From: Oceanospirillaceae bacterium
GTDB taxonomy: Bacteria; Pseudomonadota; Gammaproteobacteria; Pseudomonadales; Balneatricaceae
Assembly (NCBI GenBank): GCA_013215375.1
Contig: JABSRB010000009.1
Coordinates: forward strand, 45,341-109,340
Direction: 5' to 3'
DNA length: 64,000 nucleotides
The position numbers were made by a program, and so were the translations under genes. Every line of letters begins with the position of its first letter. Within the stretch, counting starts at the first letter, position 1. The notes below the pieces were generated by a model. It searched no databases. It saw nothing but the letters and a program-made list of their open reading frames with translations, and was not told where the DNA came from. Shown one piece after another: positions 57,723 through 64,000 of the stretch.

Positions 57723-58280
57723 ATGGCAAAGGGTCGTCCATCAAAGAAGCAGTTAATCTTGGACACAGCACAGGGATTATTCGCTTTGCACGGCTATCAG
57801 GGTACCGCTATTGATTTAGTGGTACGTGAAGCGGGCGTCTCAAAACCGACTGTGTATAATAACTTCCCTAGCAAACAGGCTTTGTTGCAGAGCTTGATTA
57901 GCCGTCAAATTGAGTGCATAGCAGTTCGCCAACACAGTTTGGTTAATAGTAATGATAGCGTCAGCGATAAGCTCTATACTCTATTTCAACAGATAGTTGA
58001 GCACCCTTTTGAACTGGCGCTTTACAAAATTTACTACGGTGAGTCCTATAAACTCGACGCTGCAACTCTGGACTTGTTTCAGCAAATAGAGCAGATCACC
58101 GAAAAAAATTGCCGTATTATTTTAAGTACTTTGTCTCAAAACGAAATAAAGATAGCGGCGATCATCGCTATCTATAAAAATGCGACACTGATCAATACCT
58201 TATCCGCCAAAAACTGCGCCTCAAAAGACGAACTTAACGCCTCTATTCAGGTCTTAGGCATAATTAGTGATTTTTCGTAA
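57723..58280 (+). CDS. TetR-family regulator divergent from trpBA
   Basis: 185 aa. HTH: AQGLFALHGYQGTAIDLVV then GVSKPTVYNNFPSKQALL. The C-terminal domain is not assigned to a known ligand class. AAGGGG precedes the ATG. It shares a 78-bp promoter region with trpB that contains a palindrome suited to TetR, so it probably represses itself and trpBA. Confidence 0.9.
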   Translation: MAKGRPSKKQLILDTAQGLFALHGYQGTAIDLVVREAGVSKPTVYNNFPSKQALLQSLISRQIECIAVRQHSLVNSNDSVSDKLYTLFQQIVEHPFELALYKIYYGESYKLDAATLDLFQQIEQITEKNCRIILSTLSQNEIKIAAIIAIYKNATLINTLSAKNCASKDELNASIQVLGIISDFS

Positions 58281-58429
58281 AACACTTGTTTGATATTAAC
58301 TCAAAGTTAATCAATAATAGGCTCCTTGCGCTTTGAATTATATCGGCACTGTTTCTTATACTGATTTAAGAACTACAGCAATACTCATTCGCCATTTGTC
58401 ATAAACTTTAGTTAACTATAGGAATTACA

Positions 58430-59041
58430 GTGAAATTTCCAATATCGTTGTTCATCATCTTACTCTCATTTTCCGCTTCCAATCTCAGTGCTGCGACACG
58501 TTATGTCAGTGACCAACTGTTCACTTATATGCACTCGGGGCCAAGCTCGCAGTTTAGAATTATTGGCAGCGTCAACGCCGGTACCGTAATCCGCTTGATT
58601 GAACACAATCAGGGCTCTGGTTACAGTAAAGTAGTCGACCCTAAAGGGCGAAGTGGCTGGATAGATACTAAATTTATCACCAAAAAAATGCCTGCCATGC
58701 TGCGCTTACCCCAAGTTGAAAAATCATTGAGTACAGCACAAAGCGAGTTGCAATCTATAGGCGATAAAAACGAGGCATCGCTGAATAGTAAACAGCAGAG
58801 TTTGAGCCAGCAAATTAAAACCAATGATCAATTACTCGTTCAGCGCCAAGAATTACTCGACAAAATCCAGGCCCTACAAGTAGACAATAATAGACTGCAA
58901 AACCATATTACCAATCAGAGCGAAGAAGTAGAAATGCAATGGTTTATGAAAGGTGCAGGGATAATCATTCTAGGCATCTTTATCGGCTTGATTGTGCCGC
59001 ATATGCCAAGACGCAAAAAGAAAAATGATCAATGGGCATAG
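58430..59041 (+). CDS. SH3-domain envelope protein (TIGR04211/YgiM-like)
   Basis: 203 aa from a GTG start (AGGAATTACA upstream). Signal peptide to LSAA, then a bacterial SH3 domain (RYVSDQLFTYMHSGPSSQFRI and GWIDTKFIT), a coiled coil (about 95-165) and a C-terminal membrane helix with a basic end (RRKKK). This layout matches YgiM-type proteins near the peptidoglycan. Exact role unknown. Confidence 0.88.
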   Translation: MKFPISLFIILLSFSASNLSAATRYVSDQLFTYMHSGPSSQFRIIGSVNAGTVIRLIEHNQGSGYSKVVDPKGRSGWIDTKFITKKMPAMLRLPQVEKSLSTAQSELQSIGDKNEASLNSKQQSLSQQIKTNDQLLVQRQELLDKIQALQVDNNRLQNHITNQSEEVEMQWFMKGAGIIILGIFIGLIVPHMPRRKKKNDQWA

Positions 59042-59072
59042 TCGCTACAGCATATAGATAGTTTTTAGATAT

Positions 59073-59106
59073 CCAGCGTTTACCCCCTAGTTGGCGCTGG
59101 TTTTTT
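59073..59106 (+). terminator. Intrinsic terminator of the SH3 gene
   Basis: CCAGCG (59073-59078) pairs with CGCTGG (59095-59100), followed by T6. The loop is long (16 nt). Confidence 0.7.
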
Positions 59107-59263
59107 ATAATCACAACACTTCACTAATTCCCGCCAAAGTCCCCACTATAAAAAAAATCAAAAACTGTGCTACTGTCTAATTAAGCATAAAGTGGTATTT
59201 GTACATTTCAAACCAAGCTTAACCTAACATTGCATTAGTACTGCCTATCAATGGAGATAACAA

Positions 59264-59998
59264 ATGCCCACCCCTTTTATTATTGGCCTTTTGTCGCTGG
59301 TTTTATCGTTAAATGTTGGCGCATTTTCACTGAACGCTATACAAAAAACCACCGATTCCATCAATAACAATATGCAGTACCTCTCACTGGATGAATTCCA
59401 GAATATGCAACACTTCCCCGATATATTGGCACAGTTCAAATCTGTGGAGATCATCAGCGCTAATAGCAATAAAATTTCAGATATTGAGGTCTTAGCCTCA
59501 TTAAAAGCACTTAAGTTTCTGTCGATAAACTATACCAACGTGCAGGACATCACACCCTTAACGCATTTAATTAAGCTGGAACGTTTAGACTTAAAGGGGA
59601 CTAAAGTAACAGAGTTAACAGCGTTAAGCGGCTTAACTAATTTATTGTCACTGTCATTATACGCCAGTAAAATTGAGGATTTAGCGCCACTAGCTACGCT
59701 CACTAAATTGCAGAGCCTTAACCTTGGCTACACCAAAGCTACCGACATTTCAGTTTTATCAGCTTTAACAAATTTACGCAGCCTCAATTTGATCTGGATG
59801 CCAATTACCGATTATTCTGTGTTATCAACTTTTAAACAGCTGCAACATTTGGATGTCAGCTATGCAAATTTTACTGACTTTGAATTGATCTTAGCCATGC
59901 CAGCGTTAAAATCACTGACCATTGAGATGGACAAAGTATTACCAGCTAAAGTATTAGATAAGATGGTAGAGAGAGGGTTAAAGATAAACTTCAGATAG
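59264..59998 (+). CDS. Secreted leucine-rich-repeat protein
   Basis: 244 aa. Signal peptide IIGLLSLVLSLNVGAFS, then six 22-residue leucine-rich repeats of internalin/SDS22 type from about residue 75 to 215 (for example LIKLERLDLKGTKVTELTAL and LTKLQSLNLGYTKATDISVL). No anchor or enzymatic domain. Likely a periplasmic or surface protein-protein interaction module. GGAG precedes the ATG. Confidence 0.85.
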   Translation: MPTPFIIGLLSLVLSLNVGAFSLNAIQKTTDSINNNMQYLSLDEFQNMQHFPDILAQFKSVEIISANSNKISDIEVLASLKALKFLSINYTNVQDITPLTHLIKLERLDLKGTKVTELTALSGLTNLLSLSLYASKIEDLAPLATLTKLQSLNLGYTKATDISVLSALTNLRSLNLIWMPITDYSVLSTFKQLQHLDVSYANFTDFELILAMPALKSLTIEMDKVLPAKVLDKMVERGLKINFR

Positions 59999-60020
59999 AG
60001 GGTTCTGATAAACACTAACG

Positions 60021-60059
60021 GCAATTTGAATCAGTTGTTTAACCACAGATTCAAATTGC
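60021..60059. terminator. Hairpin between convergent LRR and ABC-F genes
   Basis: GCAATTTGAATC (60021-60032) and GATTCAAATTGC (60048-60059) form a perfect 12-bp stem with a 15-nt loop. It is AT-rich and has no T-run, so terminator function is tentative. Confidence 0.45.
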
Positions 60060-60074
60060 ACTAGAGTGTGGGTT

Positions 60075-61679
60075 TTATGCCACTCTTGCCTTGTACTCTT
60101 TATTCGCGAGATACTCGTCATAAGTACCCTGGAAATCAATGACCTGCTGGTCTTTGATTTCAATCACTCGCGTCGCCAGTGTCGATACAAACTCACGGTC
60201 ATGGCTGACGAAAATCAAGGTGCCATCATAGCCTTTTAAAGCGTTGTTAAGTGCTTCGATAGATTCCATGTCCATGTGGTTGGTAGGCTCATCCATGATC
60301 AATACGTTAGTATCTTCCATCATCAATTTACCGTACAACAGACGGTTTTTCTCACCTCCTGAACAGACTTTGGCTTTTTTGTTAAAATCGTTTTCAGTGA
60401 AGAGCAAACGCCCCAGCATCGCTCTCACTTTTAGATCGTCATGCTTGACGGTGCGCCACTGAGACATCCAATCAAACAAGGTTAAGTCATTATCAAAATC
60501 TGAGGTATTATCTTGTGGGCAGTAGCCAACTACTGCATTTTCTGACCACTTAACTACACCTTCATTTGCCTGTATTTGATCCATCAAGCAACGTAGCAAA
60601 GTAGTTTTACCACTACCGTTTTCACCGAGTACAGCCAATCTAGCACCCGCTTCAAGAATAAGGTCACAGCCATTGAACAAAGTAACACCGTCAAAACCGT
60701 GCGACACTTCTTCCAGTATCAACGCTTGGCGATGTAATTTTTTATGCTGTTTAAAAGACAGACCAGGAGTCTGTCGGCTCGATGATTTAACCTCATCAAG
60801 TTTGATTTTATCCATCTTCTTAGCACGTGAACTCGCCTGCTTAGCTTTTGATGCATTGGCACCAAAACGGTTGACAAAGGCTTGCAGCTCATCAATTTCA
60901 GCGCTCTTTTTCGCGTTCTCTGAGAACAACTGATCGCGAATTAGTGAAGAGGCCTCAAGGAAGTACTCATAGTTACCTGGATATATACGCAGCTCACCAT
61001 AATCGATATCTGCCATATGCGTACAAACAGAGTTCAAGAAGTGTCTATCGTGAGAGATGATGACCATGGTACAAGTACGCTTATTAAGCTCTTCTGCCAA
61101 CCAGTTAATGGTATCGATGTCTAAGTTGTTGGTCGGCTCATCAAGCAATAAAATATCTGGATTTGAAAACAAAGCCTGCGCTAATAACACCCGCAACTTT
61201 CGCCCTGGTGCTACCTGGCTCATCAAACCAAAGTGTAGTTCTTCCTCTATTCCCGCTTGCAGTAGAATTTCACCGGCGCGACTCTCTGCCGTGTAACCAT
61301 CCATTTCAGCAAACTCTGATTCTAAATTGCCTACTTTCATACCATCTGCTTCAGACATTTCAGGCAGTGCATAAATACGCTCACGCTCCTGCTTTACTTC
61401 CCAGAGCTTGGTATCGCCCATAATCACGGCATCAATCACCGAATACTCTTCAAAGGCAAATTGATCTTGGCTTAAAGTACCGAGTTTTTCACCGGGAGTA
61501 ATAGAGATATTACCTGAGGTAGGTGTTAACTCACCGCTCATGATTTTCATCAAGGTTGATTTACCACAACCATTGGCACCAATTAAACCGTATTTATTGC
61601 CGTTGCCAAATTTTGCAGAAATGTTTTCAAATAAAGGGTGGGCACCAAACTGCATGGTGATGTTTGCGGTAGAGATCAA
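60075..61679 (-). CDS. ybiT: ABC-F family ATPase (YbiT-like)
   Basis: 534 aa, E. coli YbiT 530. Two nucleotide-binding domains without membrane helices: Walker [10 protein letters not shown] and GENGSGKTT, Walker [12 protein letters not shown] and [11 protein letters not shown], second signature CSGGEKNR; the first signature region reads VAPGRKLRV as in YbiT. Linker residues [15 protein letters not shown] form the P-site tRNA interaction motif region. Acts on the ribosome as a translation factor. Start is TTG 61679 with GGAAA upstream. Confidence 0.94.
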   Translation of the reverse strand: MISTANITMQFGAHPLFENISAKFGNGNKYGLIGANGCGKSTLMKIMSGELTPTSGNISITPGEKLGTLSQDQFAFEEYSVIDAVIMGDTKLWEVKQERERIYALPEMSEADGMKVGNLESEFAEMDGYTAESRAGEILLQAGIEEELHFGLMSQVAPGRKLRVLLAQALFSNPDILLLDEPTNNLDIDTINWLAEELNKRTCTMVIISHDRHFLNSVCTHMADIDYGELRIYPGNYEYFLEASSLIRDQLFSENAKKSAEIDELQAFVNRFGANASKAKQASSRAKKMDKIKLDEVKSSSRQTPGLSFKQHKKLHRQALILEEVSHGFDGVTLFNGCDLILEAGARLAVLGENGSGKTTLLRCLMDQIQANEGVVKWSENAVVGYCPQDNTSDFDNDLTLFDWMSQWRTVKHDDLKVRAMLGRLLFTENDFNKKAKVCSGGEKNRLLYGKLMMEDTNVLIMDEPTNHMDMESIEALNNALKGYDGTLIFVSHDREFVSTLATRVIEIKDQQVIDFQGTYDEYLANKEYKARVA

Positions 61680-61976
61680 AGGGAAATTTCCAAGTTAAGT
61701 ACTAAAAGCCATAAGCGACTAAAAAGGCGCGCAGTATACAGAGAATTTAATCCCGGGTCGACCATAACTGGTCATTGTTTGATCGATTTTATCTATAGCC
61801 TATCTAATCTATTTAAATAATCTCATAAATTCAAATATATAGATTATTTTTAACAAACATCCTATGCTAAACGCGCTTATTTTTAACGAGCTTTATTACG
61901 CTTAAACAGCTTCGTTAGCATGGCCGGTACTACTCAGCTTTTTTTAAACGTGTTCTGATTAATTAACAGGTAATTT
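61680..61976. other. Divergent promoter region
   Basis: About 300 bp, strongly AT-rich toward the right half, between the ABC-F gene and the dehydrogenase gene that diverge. Must hold both promoters; no palindrome or repeat copy stands out. Confidence 0.35.
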
Positions 61977-63422
61977 ATGACTACTGCGCAATCCGCAGCT
62001 GGCGCACAAACTTCAGAGTTTGATCCATCAGCCAGTTACAAAGTTTTAATAACTGATCTGATAGGGATGAGCTTAAATGCACAAGGGACTGCTGATTTCA
62101 GCGAAGTAGCGCAACACATCACCGCCCGCGGGGGTTTATTTTACAACCACGCATTCACCGGTGAGCAAACATTAGCTCCACAACAAATACATTTTTTCTA
62201 CCAGCCACAATTGAGCCGCGAGCAAGAGTTACTCGCGCAAACAGATCGCGGACAATACGACGCTTGTATCGCAGCGGCCACCTTCCTCCCTAAAGACGCT
62301 AAGTTTCGTTACGGTGCGGTACGTATTGGCGCGGGGACCGGCAATATGGGTAGTGATAGCTGGGGTGGCGGTAATGGCTTGGGCGGTATCGCACCCTTAA
62401 TGAACACCCCAAGCTTTAATTCAAGGGCGACGGCGCAAGCAGCTTTCAAAGCACTGCTTAAAGTACTGCCAGATTTAGCAGTACAAGAAATGCATCAATT
62501 AGTGGTTGATGGCAACTTTGATACCGGTAAAAATTTAGCGCAATTCCCCTGCCGTAAATTAGAAGGTCGGCGTCTAGCAGTGATTGGCTATGGCAATATC
62601 GGCCGAGAAATGGCCAAGCTTGGTGCTGCTTTTGGCATGCAGGTGGTTATTTACGCCCGCGAGAAACACCGTGTATGGATAGAATCAGAAGGTTTTGAGT
62701 ACGCAGCCACTATTATAGAAGCCGCCAGCGATGCGGATGTTATCACTCCCCATACCGGGCTAGGTGTTTTGCATAAAAGCACTGGCGAGTTCTCCAATGC
62801 TGGGCTGATCGATGCCAGTATTTTTGCCGTTATGCACCAAGGCGCTGTTTTACTTAACTATGATCGCGGTGAAGTCGTTGATATCAATGCCTTAGACCAA
62901 GCGTTGAGCACAGGCCAGATAAGTTACGCCGCCATCGATGCCGATATATTCAAAGATCCTGTTAGCGGTGAGCTATCGGGACCTATGGTCAATTACAGAA
63001 ACATATACCCAAAACATCCGGGAAAAATGCAGTTACTCCCCCATGCAGCCGCCGATACTGAACATAACTCTCGGGTAGAGGGTGCCAAACAAGCGGTTGA
63101 TCAAATTTTTGAAGTTATCAAACATCAGCGGGTGACTAACCTCGTCGGTGATTTACCCGCAGGATTTACCAATGCAGGTGCTAAAACGGTGGCAGGCGTT
63201 GGCAAAGTTACTGCAAACAATATTACACAGCTAACCCCTGTACAGATACAAGCACTCGCCCAACACTCGCAGACAATAGCGAGCTTTTGGCAGAACATGC
63301 AGAGCAATCCCGATTTAGCCACCAGCGAGTTCAACCCGCAAGCACAGCAGCTAGTGTTAGCTTCTAATAAGCTCAACAGTTTAATGCAACAATTAGGGCT
63401 GCAAGGCCCCTTTGAAGCATAA
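61977..63422 (+). CDS. D-isomer-specific 2-hydroxyacid dehydrogenase-like protein
   Basis: 481 aa, about 150 longer than usual. The NAD-binding domain has GYGNIGREMAKLGAAFG; the catalytic Arg is in NYDRGEVVDINAL and the His in LPHAAADT. The first 150 residues replace the normal catalytic lid with an unusual glycine-rich GAGTGNMGSDSWGGGNGLGG. An Ala/Gln-rich tail of about 80 residues follows. It lies 68 bp before a glycerate kinase, so hydroxypyruvate or tartronate-semialdehyde reduction is plausible but inferred. AGGTAATTT precedes the ATG. Confidence 0.8.
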   Translation: MTTAQSAAGAQTSEFDPSASYKVLITDLIGMSLNAQGTADFSEVAQHITARGGLFYNHAFTGEQTLAPQQIHFFYQPQLSREQELLAQTDRGQYDACIAAATFLPKDAKFRYGAVRIGAGTGNMGSDSWGGGNGLGGIAPLMNTPSFNSRATAQAAFKALLKVLPDLAVQEMHQLVVDGNFDTGKNLAQFPCRKLEGRRLAVIGYGNIGREMAKLGAAFGMQVVIYAREKHRVWIESEGFEYAATIIEAASDADVITPHTGLGVLHKSTGEFSNAGLIDASIFAVMHQGAVLLNYDRGEVVDINALDQALSTGQISYAAIDADIFKDPVSGELSGPMVNYRNIYPKHPGKMQLLPHAAADTEHNSRVEGAKQAVDQIFEVIKHQRVTNLVGDLPAGFTNAGAKTVAGVGKVTANNITQLTPVQIQALAQHSQTIASFWQNMQSNPDLATSEFNPQAQQLVLASNKLNSLMQQLGLQGPFEA

Positions 63423-63490
63423 GCTAAACCGTTAAACCACCCTTAAGAATCTGTCACTATAACAATACCCATCTACATTTTGAGGCCGCT

Positions 63491-64000
63491 ATGAGTAATA
63501 ACAAAGACGTTTTAATTGATATGTTCAACGCTGGCGTACAAGCAGTCGCTGGCTTTAACGCCACGCAAAACGCCCTTAAACAATTAGGCAGTTTTCAACC
63601 TGACCAAATTATTGCCGTAGGTAAAGCAGCCACTGGCATGTGTGCAGGAGCCCTGGCCTGCATAGGCACTCCTTGCCCAGCACTGATAGTGACTAAATAC
63701 CAGCACAGTGATCAGGCAATGCACGACCACCCAAGTGTTAGTATTATTGAAGCCGCCCACCCCGTTCCCGATCAAAGTTCACTTAATGCCGGTAAAACAC
63801 TGCTGCAAACGGTTTCATCTCTGCCTGAAAGCAGCCAGCTATTATTGTTAGTATCAGGCGGTGCCTCCTCTGTGGCAGAGCATCTACCTAGCGATGTAAG
63901 TTTAGCGCAGTGGCAGCAAATGACCGCGACCATGTTGGCTGCAGGACACAACATTGGCCAGATCAATACCAAACGCAAGCAGACTTCACTGATAAAGGAT
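63491..64000 (+). CDS. Glycerate 2-kinase (GckA/TtuD-like), partial
   Basis: The first 170 codons, running off the right edge. IIAVGKAATGMCAGAL, EAAHPVPDQSSLNAGKTLL and LLLVSGGASSVAEHLP match the DUF4147/MOFRL glycerate kinase family; TKRKQ-S is near the active-site lysine. It phosphorylates glycerate to 2-phosphoglycerate. GAGG precedes the ATG. Probably co-transcribed with the dehydrogenase gene. Confidence 0.88.
   Translation, partial: MSNNKDVLIDMFNAGVQAVAGFNATQNALKQLGSFQPDQIIAVGKAATGMCAGALACIGTPCPALIVTKYQHSDQAMHDHPSVSIIEAAHPVPDQSSLNAGKTLLQTVSSLPESSQLLLLVSGGASSVAEHLPSDVSLAQWQQMTATMLAAGHNIGQINTKRKQTSLIKD

Overview
The window reads as a contiguous piece of a marine-type gammaproteobacterial chromosome. 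The GC content is visibly below 50 percent and genes are packed on both strands. The evidence is a complete Na+-translocating NADH:quinone reductase operon (nqrABCDEF-apbE-nqrM) beside sthA, an NhaB Na+/H+ antiporter, and neighbourhoods familiar from Pseudomonas relatives: an FNR/ANR regulator next to apt, a PsrA-like TetR upstream of nagZ, and ttcA with miaE. I infer a member of the Pseudomonadales/Cellvibrionales area. Genus cannot be read from the sequence.

Layout. 1-7.5 kb: stand-alone HyuA-type protein, DUF1289 protein, class II amidotransferase, FNR regulator with its own FNR box, apt, EamA transporter, yefM-yoeB toxin-antitoxin pair. 7.5-16.9 kb: YqaA-like membrane protein, recQ, UPF0149 and IalB-like proteins, a decaying small-membrane-protein locus, then a compact fieF-topB-dacB run. 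17-24.4 kb: tandem CBS-domain paralogues, yaeQ pair, GGDEF-EAL protein, sthA. 24.4-31.7 kb: nqr operon. 32-45.3 kb: aspS, FmdB-like, HIT, DUF482-type acyltransferase, ttcA-miaE, a RAYT transposase remnant, metA-SDR, MscS channel, nagZ-psrA-like, sohB, SCP2 protein. 45.6-52.8 kb: nhaB, a long gene-poor stretch, yigZ-like gene, a diguanylate-cyclase-like protein with a destroyed GGDEF motif, gor, xthA. 52.8-64 kb: a small disturbed region (gene remnant, histidine phosphatase, lysR, SDR), trpBA with a divergent TetR gene and candidate operator, SH3 and LRR envelope proteins, a YbiT-type ABC-F protein, and a 2-hydroxyacid dehydrogenase followed by a glycerate kinase cut by the right edge.

The least explained content is repetitive and lies between genes. 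Family A (about 90 nt, three copies) always begins exactly two bases (AT) after the T-run of an intrinsic terminator. Family B (160-215 bp, two copies plus one solo arm) is a MITE-like imperfect inverted repeat. A RAYT transposase remnant disabled by a stop codon lies in the same window. RAYT proteins mobilise short palindromic repeats in other bacteria, so a repeat-mobilising system is one possible explanation, but the link is inference.

Functionally, Na+ circulation dominates: NQR pumps Na+ out, ApbE and NqrM mature it, and NhaB uses the gradient. SthA balances NADH and NADPH, and the FNR regulator responds to oxygen. No rRNA, intact tRNA, CRISPR array, prophage or complete insertion sequence was recognised.
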